From Beijerinckia indica subsp. indica ATCC 9039 (GTDB lineage Bacteria > Pseudomonadota > Alphaproteobacteria > Rhizobiales > Beijerinckiaceae), in assembly GCF_000019845.1 (NCBI RefSeq), contig NC_010581.1, positions 186,001-250,000 on the forward strand: a stretch of 64,000 bases of DNA, read 5' to 3'. Below, in pieces: positions 52,077 through 60,018 of the stretch. Made by a program: the position numbers and the translations under genes. How positions within the stretch are numbered: position 1 is the first letter of the stretch; each line of letters starts with the position of its first letter. The notes beneath the pieces were generated by a model that saw nothing but the letters and a program-made list of their open reading frames with translations, had not been told where the DNA came from and did no database searches.

Positions 52077-54443
52077 TCATTCCGCCGCCGAAATCCGATC
52101 CTCTGTTTGATCTTTTGCGCCGCTCAGCAGCGTCTTGATCTCGAATAGGCGCTTCTGAGCTTCCTCTGGAAGCTGACCGCCGGCGAGAACGAGACGTTGG
52201 ATAGCTTCGAACAGATCAGTTCGTTCCTTGCGGCTCGCTGGCAACAGCTGCGGCAGGGTGGCCAACGCCCGCTTTTCATCGAGCAGGACGATCTGATGTT
52301 GCTGTTTCACGATATCCTTGAACCGTGAAAACGTCAGCTTGTCCGTTGGCAGAAGCTGACGCACTTCCTTCAATGCGGCAAGAACACGTTCGTCTATGCT
52401 GGGGATCGGTTGGTGGATATAGATGCTGGCGCGCACGAAAGCTTCGACCGTGCTGCCCTTGTCGAAGGCGAATTCGAGTGCGGCTCTCTTCGCATTGGCG
52501 ATGGCTTCCCGTGTCACTTCACGGCCAAGCTGACGCGGCGGGCGTGTGGGATCGGCGCCGAGGCCGAGAAGCGCTTGCAGTGTGGGGGACCCATAGAAGG
52601 TGAGGAAGAAATTTTCTTCCAACGTGTCGCGCCAATGGCCGTAATTTTCCAACGTGCTGATGATCGTGTTGGAGAGACCCTGTTCCAGGAGAACGAAGGG
52701 ATTGTCCTTCGTGACGGGATGACGATTGGCCCGGACATGCTCGGCCAAAGCTTTGACTGGACGCAACCAAGGATTACGGTCCGAGAAAAAGGCGTAGCGC
52801 AAACGGTTGGGGTGCAGGCGCCGCAAATAATCGGCGCTTTCCTTGGTGACGAGCGAGCGCACGACCGGCGAGGCGAAAGTCCGATAAAGACCCTGGTTGA
52901 CGTCCGAGAGGCGGGCGAGGGAGGCAAAGCGCCGCTCATCAGCGAGATCATTGCCGCCGAGAGCCCGAATATCATCCAGGTTGCGCGGCTGCAGGACGAG
53001 GAGATAGCGCCCTTCGATCAATTCGGGATTGGCCGTTTCCTGACCGACGTCGGCAATGACCGCCTCGTAAAGGCCGGGCGGTATGAGATCGATCAGATCC
53101 ATCGCCTGGGTGAATTCGCCATGCTCTCTCGTCGCGATCTTACCCGAAACGAAAATGCCAAGATGACCAATGCTGTCATGTAATGTGTAGACGATGGTCT
53201 GACCGTTGGCGACGATTTCATCGCGGCTGTCATAAAGATCGGTGATCCAACCCAACGCCTGTTGCGGCGGGGTAATGTCATCACCCCAGGAACAGAAGAC
53301 GATGATCGGCGATTTGATATTGCGCAGATCGACGCGCACATTATCCGAGGTGACGATTTCGCCGCAGGTCAGTTTGTTGCCCACGAAGAGTTCATCGGCG
53401 ATGAACTGCATTTCTTGAGCATTGAGGGTGATGGGATTCCCCCACCAGGATTCGAAATCGAGGAAGCGCGGCGCCTCGGAATCGACCTTGGAATAGACGT
53501 TATAATTCTTTTTCCAATAGGTATTGGCGGGGTTCATGCGTTCGAAATTGGCGACGAGTGCCGCGCCATCGAAAATGCCATTGCCGAGATCACCCGCGAG
53601 CGTTGTCATCCAGGTGCCGCCGAGGAGGCCGCCGAGATAGCGCAAGGGATTGCGACCGTGGACGCCCGCCCAATAGGAAAGCGGCGCGCCGGCGAGCAAA
53701 AGCGGTCCCGGCAAATCGGGATTGAGGGCGGACATCATGGCGATCTGCCAGCCAGCCTGGCAATTGCCGATCAGCGTCGGCTTACGATCCGAGTCCGGAT
53801 GCAGCTCGGCAACCTTCTTCACGAAGAGCGCCTCGGCGCGGCAGACATCTTCGATGGTCTGGCCCGGCACCGGTTGCGGCAGGAAGCCAACGAAATAGCA
53901 GGGATGGCCGGCTTTCAGCACCTCACCAATTTCGCTGTCATGCTTCATGCCACCGATCCCCGGGCCATGCCCGGCACGCGGATCGAAGATGATGAAAGGG
54001 CGCTTGGTGGGATCGACCGTGACGCCTTGCGGCGGAATGATGCGCACAAGCCCATAATTGACCGGCCGCTCGAAAGTGCGTCCATCGAGGATCAATTCCG
54101 CCCCGAAGCTCAGGACATGGGGCACGTCGCGCTGACTGCGTTCCAGATATTGGTCGCCCCTTTGCCTCAGAATGTCGAGAAACAGGATCGACCGCTGCCA
54201 GGCGTCTTGCCAATAGTCTTGGTACGGCTTCAGGCCGAAGGCATCGATCCAGGACGTCGCGGGCGAGGATTTACCCTGCAGGGCAAAAACAGGCGAAGGA
54301 ACAGCGCGCGGGGACAAAAACGAAGGGAAAAGCTCGGAGGGGAACGCGGGTATGGAGAACCCATTCTTGGCCCCGGTGGGCCAGAAAGCGGTGAAGGGAT
54401 TAGTGAAAAAATCCGGGGTTTCCCCCTGTCTCTCGTTCGTCAT
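52077..54443 (-). CDS. DUF3141 protein, PHA-synthase-like alpha/beta hydrolase
   Basis: The 788-residue protein is an alpha/beta-hydrolase of the DUF3141 family. The nucleophile elbow IGNCQAGWQ has a cysteine at residue 228 in place of serine, as in polyhydroxyalkanoate synthases. The catalytic aspartate is likely in FCSWGDDITPPQQAL and the histidine in DSIGHLGIFVSGKIA. The first 100 residues are a Pro/Phe-rich, PHA-synthase-like N-terminal region. The C-terminal 300 residues are helical and specific to this family. It heads a group with fabI, phosphate acyltransferase and acetate kinase; a role in polyester or acyl-CoA turnover is likely but unproven. Confidence 0.82.
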   Translation of the reverse strand: MTNERQGETPDFFTNPFTAFWPTGAKNGFSIPAFPSELFPSFLSPRAVPSPVFALQGKSSPATSWIDAFGLKPYQDYWQDAWQRSILFLDILRQRGDQYLERSQRDVPHVLSFGAELILDGRTFERPVNYGLVRIIPPQGVTVDPTKRPFIIFDPRAGHGPGIGGMKHDSEIGEVLKAGHPCYFVGFLPQPVPGQTIEDVCRAEALFVKKVAELHPDSDRKPTLIGNCQAGWQIAMMSALNPDLPGPLLLAGAPLSYWAGVHGRNPLRYLGGLLGGTWMTTLAGDLGNGIFDGAALVANFERMNPANTYWKKNYNVYSKVDSEAPRFLDFESWWGNPITLNAQEMQFIADELFVGNKLTCGEIVTSDNVRVDLRNIKSPIIVFCSWGDDITPPQQALGWITDLYDSRDEIVANGQTIVYTLHDSIGHLGIFVSGKIATREHGEFTQAMDLIDLIPPGLYEAVIADVGQETANPELIEGRYLLVLQPRNLDDIRALGGNDLADERRFASLARLSDVNQGLYRTFASPVVRSLVTKESADYLRRLHPNRLRYAFFSDRNPWLRPVKALAEHVRANRHPVTKDNPFVLLEQGLSNTIISTLENYGHWRDTLEENFFLTFYGSPTLQALLGLGADPTRPPRQLGREVTREAIANAKRAALEFAFDKGSTVEAFVRASIYIHQPIPSIDERVLAALKEVRQLLPTDKLTFSRFKDIVKQQHQIVLLDEKRALATLPQLLPASRKERTDLFEAIQRLVLAGGQLPEEAQKRLFEIKTLLSGAKDQTEDRISAAE

Positions 54444-54950
54444 GAGCGTCTCCCGGCAAGGATGAAGCGATCGACAGTTTATCGGGCGAAATCAGCAAAT
54501 AGATCGCGAGTATTAACGTGCGTGAAGACGAGCATCCGCCTTCATGAAGGAGATGAATGGGCTTCTTCATCGGCGGCCAAATTAGCCACCAAGCCCGATG
54601 ATCTGATAAATGCACATGTTTGTTTTTCTTTGTATGACAAAACTAATCAGGAATGTCTATGCACAGAGATTGCAGGGATAAAAGTTTTAGCAAATCCATG
54701 AAGCCAGCGGGAGCTTGGCCATTTTGCCTCCATGGCATGATCATCTTTGCGTGAATCTCGAAGGCCCATGCTGCGCAGGAGCAGGCCGGAGCAGGGTCCT
54801 TGTTCCCGATGCCTCATGCGTTTGAAATAGAAATAATGTTTTAAAACAATAGGATATATTTTTTTTGTGATCTGATGGCGGCGAAACTGCTTTGGGGCTC
54901 TTGCTCATTTTCTACGGCTTGAACGTCGCCGTGGATGCGCTTACCCTGGG
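54444..54950. other. Intergenic region with no supported gene
   Basis: I see no ORF with a ribosome site. The stretch 54830-54870 is very AT-rich (poly-T run near 54850), which could be a promoter or the edge of the decayed peroxidase locus that follows. Confidence 0.6.
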
Positions 54951-55045
54951 CGTGGCAAGGCGCCGACCGTTCTGAACGCGGTTTACACTTTCGCTCCCTT
55001 CTGGTCCGACGACACCGATCTTGCTCGATAGGCGGGTAACCCCGA
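54951..55045 (+). pseudogene. Decayed cytochrome c peroxidase fragment
   Basis: In frame, GKAPTVLNAVYTFAPFW followed by DDTDLAR and a TAG corresponds to NAPTVLNSVFNLAQFW then RAADLAEQ of the intact peroxidase at 55450-56490. The DNA aligns base for base for about 90 bases, and GCGGGTAACCC continues to match GCGGGTGGCCC beyond the stop. Haem motifs and the rest of the gene are missing. Confidence 0.72.
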
Positions 55046-55254
55046 CGCCGTGCCGCGTGTCATCATGATGTCACTGTTGCGGGCGGCGAATGTGATCGAT
55101 TCGGCGTGGTGATGCCAAATATAAAAATATTAAATCTGGATGCGGAATGGATGTGAGTTCGAACTTGCTCTCCTTCTTCCCGCATATTCAGAGAGACAGT
55201 TTCCTTGAGGTCCGGATCGAACGCACTATGCCTTGTTCATGGTCCGGGGAATTC

Positions 55255-55400
55255 ATTTGATACTCAAGGTTTCGATGGTCACCTCGTCATCATCCCGCCG
55301 TGGCTTCGTCATGGCGGATCATTTTGACGATGCTGCTTTCGAACGTGCTTCTGCGCATGACGATATCGAGATCAGTCGGTCACAGAGCTCTGATGTGTCC
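55255..55400 (-). pseudogene. Decayed paralogue of the 123-residue protein at 56617-56988
   Basis: On the minus strand the sequence reads DIVMRRSTFESSIVKMIRHD then EATAG and a stop. It aligns with DVVARRSKFEGSVVTAISKD then EAIIEA of the intact gene. The DNA alignment needs one single-base gap and continues as a frameshifted tail. Together with the peroxidase fragment upstream it mirrors the intact locus in gene order and orientation. Confidence 0.7.
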
Positions 55401-55449
55401 GGCAAGATGGCACCTGCTTTGCGTGGTGGATGAAAATTAGGAAGAATGG

Positions 55450-56490
55450 ATGAAGATGCGTTTACCGATGTTCATGTCTCTGGCGGCTCTGGTGCTGTCG
55501 GGCGCGACCACCATGGCCGACCCTCTGCGCGACGAGATCAAGGACCAGTTCGCCCCGATTCCTGCAAAAGCGCCGGGCCTGCCCAATAATCCGGCGACGC
55601 CGGAGAAATTGGCCCTCGGCAAAATGCTCTATTTCGATCCGCGGCTCTCCATCAGCCATTCGCTGAGCTGCGCGAGCTGCCATAATCTGGGGCTTGGTGG
55701 GACCGACGACCGTCCGAAATCCTTGGGGCATGATTGGCAGCAAGGTGGCCGCAATGCGCCGACGGTGCTGAACTCAGTTTTCAATCTGGCTCAGTTCTGG
55801 GACGGCCGCGCCGCCGATCTCGCTGAACAGGCGGGTGGCCCGATCCTCAATCCGGTGGAAATGGGGTCGACCAAGCCGCAAACCATCGACGTTTTGAAGG
55901 GGATTCCCGGCTATGTGACCGCCTTCAAGGCGGCTTTCCCGGGCACGTCCGATTCGATCACCTATGAGAATCTCGAAAAGGCCATTGCGGTTTTCGAGGC
56001 GACGCTGCTCACCCCTGAGGCGCCCTTCGATCGCTGGCTTTCGGGTGATGATAAGGCGCTGACTCAGAACCAGAAGAATGGTTTGCGTCTGTTCGTCGAT
56101 AAGGGGTGTTCCGGTTGCCATAATGGGGTGAATATCGGCGGCAGCATGTATGCGCCCTTCGGCGTGGTGAAAGCGCCGGCCCCGGACGTTCGGCCAGCGG
56201 ATGATCTGGGACGTGCCGCGATCACCAAGTCAAAAGACGATGATTATGCGTTCAAAGTGCCGACCTTGCGCAATATTGCTTTGACTGCGCCCTATTTCCA
56301 CAGCGGCAAGGTCTGGGATCTGAAAGAGGCGGTCAAGATCATGGGGGAGAGCCAGCTTGGCGTGACCCTGAGCGATGCGGAAACCGGCAAAATCGTCGAT
56401 TTTCTGAATTCCCTGACCGGCCGGCAGCCCGATGTCAGCATCCCGGTTCTGCCGGCGCTGGCCGCGACGACACCGCATCCCGTGCCGTGA
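55450..56490 (+). CDS. Di-haem cytochrome c peroxidase family protein
   Basis: The 346-residue periplasmic protein has two haem-binding sites, CASCH at residues 74-78 and CSGCH at residues 220-224, as in bacterial cytochrome c peroxidases (CcpA/MauG group). A signal peptide covers about residues 1-24 (cleavage near TMADP). LALGKMLYFDPRLSIS, GRNAPTVLNSVFNLAQFWDG and KVPTLRNIALTAPYFHSG are standard. AGGAAG precedes the ATG. It would reduce hydrogen peroxide with electrons from small cytochromes. It follows a decayed copy of the same locus. Confidence 0.93.
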   Translation: MKMRLPMFMSLAALVLSGATTMADPLRDEIKDQFAPIPAKAPGLPNNPATPEKLALGKMLYFDPRLSISHSLSCASCHNLGLGGTDDRPKSLGHDWQQGGRNAPTVLNSVFNLAQFWDGRAADLAEQAGGPILNPVEMGSTKPQTIDVLKGIPGYVTAFKAAFPGTSDSITYENLEKAIAVFEATLLTPEAPFDRWLSGDDKALTQNQKNGLRLFVDKGCSGCHNGVNIGGSMYAPFGVVKAPAPDVRPADDLGRAAITKSKDDDYAFKVPTLRNIALTAPYFHSGKVWDLKEAVKIMGESQLGVTLSDAETGKIVDFLNSLTGRQPDVSIPVLPALAATTPHPVP

Positions 56491-56580
56491 TCTATGTGCG
56501 CGCTTGATCGCTGAATTGAGCGTGCGCTTTAGGCACCCGATCGGGTGAATGTGATGATCTGAATGGATCGGACCTGAAAG

Positions 56581-56617
56581 GAGCGGATCAGAAGGGATTG
56601 TCCCTTCAGGCCCGCTC
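56581..56617. terminator. Nested hairpin between convergent genes
   Basis: Outer arms GAGCGG (56581-56586) and CCGCTC (56612-56617) enclose inner arms GAAGGGA (56591-56597) and TCCCTTC (56601-56607) with a 3-base loop. It lies between the peroxidase gene and the hypothetical gene on the other strand. A separate perfect 14-bp palindrome, CACCCGATCGGGTG, lies at 56534-56547. Confidence 0.6.
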
Positions 56618-56988
56618 TATTGAACTTCTTCCCGCACGATCCAGATACGCGGTTTCATCAAGGTCTGGATGGGATGCACGGCCTCTTCAGCCGTGGGCCG
56701 AGTGATCCGCCATTTGACGCCTTGCGCCTCGATAATCGCCTCGTCCTTGCTGATCGCCGTGACGACGCTTCCCTCGAATTTGCTTCTGCGGGCGACGACA
56801 TCAAAGACCAGTCGATCATAGGGTTCGAGCGCCGGTTCTTGCTCGGTTTGCGGATTTTCGAAGAAATCCAGCTCCAATCCTTTGGTGATCTTGGTTGCGA
56901 GGAAAAACACATCCCATTTTCGCATTGGTGCGTCCGGCGAGAGAAAAGGATCGTCCGTGAGAGGGATCGCGACGCCGAGCCGGTTCAA
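56617..56988 (-). CDS. Uncharacterised 123-residue protein
   Basis: I do not recognise the family. The product begins with a probable TTG start at 56988, supported by AAGGAA about seven bases upstream; an ATG at 56925 would give a 102-residue protein that starts MRKWDVFF but lacks a ribosome site. There is no signal peptide and no membrane segment. The sequence is acidic in the middle (ELDFFENPQTEQEPALEP) with a basic RRSKFEG stretch and ends KPRIWIVREEV. A decayed paralogue lies at 55255-55400, so the gene has moved or been copied with the peroxidase gene. It is convergent with that gene. Confidence 0.6.
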   Translation of the reverse strand: MNRLGVAIPLTDDPFLSPDAPMRKWDVFFLATKITKGLELDFFENPQTEQEPALEPYDRLVFDVVARRSKFEGSVVTAISKDEAIIEAQGVKWRITRPTAEEAVHPIQTLMKPRIWIVREEVQ

Positions 56989-57098
56989 AAAAGGTTCCTT
57001 GAACGCGGGGCATCGTGATCCGTCGGGCTTTGCCTTTCCCTAGCAAATCCGAGGCCTTGAGCCGAGCGGTATTTGCGTAGCCTTCCTATGGGCGGGTC

Positions 57099-57428
57099 TC
57101 AATCCGTGCAGGAGACCACGAGGCTGTCCGGCCGCAGGCTTTTCAATTGCGCCTCGTCGCGCGACGAGGCGAGATCCTTGATGCGATCGCCCGCGCGTCC
57201 ATAAGCTTCCGCATTGGCGTGCCCATTGGCCTGGCACCAGGCATCGGCCACCACGCGGCCGCAGGCTGCATCACTCGTCAGGCACGTTTCGACGCCATAG
57301 CCATCCTCCGTGGGAATGATGAGGAGGTGGCCGGGGGTTGCATCGGCCGTGGCCCGCAAGGCGGATACGAGCGCTATGCCGCCGATGACGAAGAGCAGGA
57401 TGCGGAAGGTCGTGCGGCGGGTCCGCAT
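57099..57428 (-). CDS. Uncharacterised exported protein
   Basis: The 109-residue product has an N-terminal membrane or signal segment (ILLFVIGGIALVSALRATAD) followed by a soluble part with four cysteines, ETCLTSDAACGRVVADAWCQ and VVSCTD. The form with AACGRVVADAWCQANGH is one seen in conserved Rhizobiales proteins of unknown role. The start is uncertain: ATG at 57428 gives a short basic N-terminus, and an ATG at 57470 would add 14 residues; neither has a strong ribosome site. It stands alone between the 123-residue protein gene and ribH. Confidence 0.65.
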   Translation of the reverse strand: MRTRRTTFRILLFVIGGIALVSALRATADATPGHLLIIPTEDGYGVETCLTSDAACGRVVADAWCQANGHANAEAYGRAGDRIKDLASSRDEAQLKSLRPDSLVVSCTD

Positions 57429-57739
57429 GACGTGAGAGAAAACGCCTGAGGACAAGACGGGAAGCGGCATGCTTTCAACCAGGGACAGAGGGGATCGCCG
57501 AAAATTGCTCCTTTTCTTTCAAGAATGGGTTAAGGTACAAAGACAAACCTTGTCGCAAACCGAGGCATGTTTGGCGCGCGGGATGGTGCGGGTTTGAGCT
57601 TACGGTGTGAAGGCGCCGTTTGAGCTTGCTTGGAGAGACAAGGCTTGTTACTCGATGCGCGCGAATCGGATCGGTCTTGAGTTCTGTCTCGTCCTCCGAT
57701 CTTTATCCTTCATCTGATCTTTGACCCCCGAGTGCGACG

Positions 57740-58285
57740 ATGGCCGAGCCACGGCGAGCCCTTGCCCAAATGGATGATGCGAGAATCAGCGTTGGTAACG
57801 CGCGGTTTCTGATCATCGAGGCGCCTTATTATGAAGATATTGCCGCGCAGCTGCGTGCCGGTGCCGAGGCGGCGCTGACACGAGCGCAAGCGCGTTTCGA
57901 TGTCGTGAGCGTGCCGGGCGCGCTTGAAATCCCCATAGCGCTCGCCATTGCGCTGGATCGCGCGCCAGCCCTTTATCAGGGGGCGATCGCGCTTGGCTGC
58001 ATCATCCGGGGCGAGACCTATCATTTTGAAATCGTCGCCAACGAAAGCGCGCGAGCCCTGACGCAGCTTGTGGTGGAGCGCAAACTGCCTTTCGGCAATG
58101 GTATCCTGACCGTTGAAACCGAGACGCAGGCCCTCGAACGTGCCTCGGTCGAAAGTGGTGACAAGGGGGGAGATGCCGCACGCGCGGCATTGGCGCTCTA
58201 CCGGTTCAGCCAGGAATTCGGTCAAGTCGTCGAGCAAGCCCAGATTCAAGCTCAGCGCCCGGTCCTGACCTCGGGAGCGCGCTAA
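57740..58285 (+). CDS. ribH: 6,7-dimethyl-8-ribityllumazine synthase
   Basis: The 181-residue enzyme condenses the dihydroxybutanone phosphate and aminouracil precursors of riboflavin. VVSVPGALEIPIALAIALD near residue 53, GAIALGCIIRGETYHFEIVAN near residue 82 and LPFGNGILTVETETQALERA match lumazine synthases. Length fits. The ribosome site is weak. It is followed 31 bases later by nusB, the usual ribH-nusB arrangement of alphaproteobacteria, and by thiL. Confidence 0.95.
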   Translation: MAEPRRALAQMDDARISVGNARFLIIEAPYYEDIAAQLRAGAEAALTRAQARFDVVSVPGALEIPIALAIALDRAPALYQGAIALGCIIRGETYHFEIVANESARALTQLVVERKLPFGNGILTVETETQALERASVESGDKGGDAARAALALYRFSQEFGQVVEQAQIQAQRPVLTSGAR

Positions 58286-58316
58286 TGGCCCCGATCCCAC
58301 CCTTGGGAGGGTTGTA

Positions 58317-58784
58317 ATGGCTAATGCCGAACAGCGCTCCGCCGCTCGCCTTGCCGCGGTCCAGGCGCTCTACCAGATGGAAGTCACCGAGAAGGGGCTG
58401 AACGAGACCTTGGCTGAATTCGAATCCTTCTGGATCGGGAATGAGATCGAGGGGGATCAATATAAGGAAGCGGAAATCGCCTTTTTCCGCGATATTCTGG
58501 GTGGCGTGCTCGCCGATCAAGAGCCGATCGACCGCCAGCTCGACAAAACCTTGGTCGATGGCTGGCCGCTGCGCCGTGTCGATCCGGTCGTGCGCGCCAT
58601 TTTGCGGGCCGGGGCCTATGAATTGAAGAAACGCACCGATATTCCGGCCCGCGTCTCGATCAAGGAATATGTCGATGTCGCCGGTGCCTTTTTCGGCCGC
58701 GAGGAATCGGGCATGATCAATGCTGTGCTCGACGAATTGGCCCGCCGTTATCGCGCCGACGAATTCGCCGCCTCGCGTCTTTAG
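58317..58784 (+). CDS. nusB: Transcription antitermination factor NusB
   Basis: The 155-residue all-helical protein binds boxA RNA with NusE and supports rRNA antitermination. RSAARLAAVQALYQMEVTEK at the N-terminus and LKKRTDIPARVSIKEYVDVA with FGREESGMINAVLDELA at the C-terminus are standard NusB segments. GGGAGG sits seven bases before the ATG. It is in the ribH-nusB-thiL operon; the thiL ATG is 13 bases after its stop. Confidence 0.96.
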   Translation: MANAEQRSAARLAAVQALYQMEVTEKGLNETLAEFESFWIGNEIEGDQYKEAEIAFFRDILGGVLADQEPIDRQLDKTLVDGWPLRRVDPVVRAILRAGAYELKKRTDIPARVSIKEYVDVAGAFFGREESGMINAVLDELARRYRADEFAASRL

Positions 58785-58797
58785 AATACAGACTGTC

Positions 58798-59793
58798 ATG
58801 CCACGCTTATCCGAGGACGAGCTGATCGCGACTTATTTCGCGCCGCTCGCGGGCCCCGCCGGCCTGAACCTGCGCGATGATGCGGCGGTGCTCACTCCGC
58901 TTCCTGGCCAGGATCTCGTCCTGACCAAGGACATGCTTGTCGCAGGTGTGCATTTCTTTCCCGACGATGCGCCGGAGACGATCGCGCGCAAACTGTTGCG
59001 CGTCAATCTGTCTGATCTTGCCGCCAAGGCAGCTCTCCCTTGCGGTTTTCTGCTCGGCCTTGCCTTGCCGCCCGATTGGGGGACGGATTGGCTCGCCGCA
59101 TTCGCACGCGGGCTTGGTGAGGATAGCGCGCAATTTCGTTTTCCCTTGCTGGGTGGGGATACGGTCAAGACGCCCGGTCCATTGACCCTCAGCTTGACAG
59201 CGCTCGGTCACGTCCCGCGCGACACGATGGTGCCACGCCCCGGTGCACGGGCGGGTGACCGGCTTTATGTTACGGGGACGATTGGTGATGCTGCGCTTGG
59301 CCTGCGCGTGCGTCTCGACGCGCCGCAAGATCGTATCTGGATCGCCGCGCTGACGCCCGCCGCGCGAACCGATCTCCTCAATCGTTATCTCGTTCCCGAG
59401 CCGCGCCTGGGCCTTGCGCCGGCTTTGCGCCGTCACGCCCGCGCCGCGATGGATGTGTCCGATGGTTTTGCGGGCGATCTCGCCAAACTGCTGGGACTCG
59501 CTCATCTTACGGTGCGTGTCCCGCTTGCCGCGGTGCCGCTCTCCAGGGCCGCGCGGGAAGCCCTCCATCTCGAGCCTGGCCTGATCGATACGATCCTGAC
59601 CGGCGGTGATGATTACGAAATCCTGTGCGCCGTGCCGCCGGGGGAATGTGTGGGATTCGAGGAATCGGCGCTGGCGCTGGGTATGCGTGTCAGCCCGATC
59701 GGCGAGGCGGAGAGCGGCGATGCCCTGCCACATTTCGAAGCACCGGGAACTGTGCCGCGTGTATACCCGCAGGGATCCTTCCAGCATTTCTGA
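58798..59793 (+). CDS. thiL: Thiamine-monophosphate kinase
   Basis: The 331-residue enzyme phosphorylates thiamine monophosphate to thiamine pyrophosphate. It has the PurM-like fold: LNLRDDAAVLTPLPGQDLVL near residue 24, RVNLSDLAAKAALPCGFLL near residue 68, LLGGDTVKTPGPL, MDVSDGFAGDLAKLLGL near residue 219 and TGGDDYEILCAVP. Metal and ATP sites are complete. The ATG at 58798 is chosen because the family begins PRLSEDELI close to its N-terminus; longer starts would overlap nusB. The ribosome site is weak, so coupling with nusB is probable. The short form of the palindromic repeat lies 20 bases downstream. Confidence 0.94.
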   Translation: MPRLSEDELIATYFAPLAGPAGLNLRDDAAVLTPLPGQDLVLTKDMLVAGVHFFPDDAPETIARKLLRVNLSDLAAKAALPCGFLLGLALPPDWGTDWLAAFARGLGEDSAQFRFPLLGGDTVKTPGPLTLSLTALGHVPRDTMVPRPGARAGDRLYVTGTIGDAALGLRVRLDAPQDRIWIAALTPAARTDLLNRYLVPEPRLGLAPALRRHARAAMDVSDGFAGDLAKLLGLAHLTVRVPLAAVPLSRAAREALHLEPGLIDTILTGGDDYEILCAVPPGECVGFEESALALGMRVSPIGEAESGDALPHFEAPGTVPRVYPQGSFQHF

Positions 59794-59813
59794 GTGATTC
59801 CACGCCATTTTAT

Positions 59814-59842
59814 ACCAACGGTCATGATCGATGACCTTTGGT
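59814..59842. repeat. Minimal form of the palindromic element, copy D
   Basis: ACCAACGGTCAT (59814-59825), GATCG, then ATGACCTTTGGT (59831-59842): this 29-bp hairpin joins one end type (CCAACGGTC) to the other (GACCTTTGGT) and lacks the middle of copies A-C. It looks like an internal-deletion product or the basic unit. Confidence 0.8.
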
Positions 59843-59883
59843 ATTAGCACTGTGAAACTAGGGCTTTGCCAATGATTTCAAGG

Positions 59884-59900
59884 CCTCCCATTTTGGGAGG
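59884..59900. other. Small hairpin in the hppA leader
   Basis: CCTCCCA (59884-59890) and TGGGAGG (59894-59900) form a 7-bp stem with a 3-base loop, about 120 bases before hppA. Role unknown. Confidence 0.45.
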
Positions 59901-60018
59901 ATGAAAATGATCGCAATTGCGGCGATCTGTGGATTCTGTAAGCTGACCCGAAACATATCGATCCATGCCTGATTCTTTCACAGGAAATCGGGCCAGGTGG
60001 GCGGCGAGGGAGGAATCC

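Noticed and set aside
53262-54701. 479-codon plus-strand frame opposite the DUF3141 gene
   Set aside because: Composition is Arg/Gly/Asp-rich shadow sequence without motifs, and the opposite strand has a complete conserved protein.
55233-55433. 66-codon plus-strand frame in the gap before the peroxidase gene
   Set aside because: No ribosome site or motif; the same bases on the minus strand align with a known gene, so this is the shadow of a pseudogene.
57471-57739. Possible flavin riboswitch before ribH
   Set aside because: No conserved riboswitch core or strong stem set was recognised in the 269-base leader.
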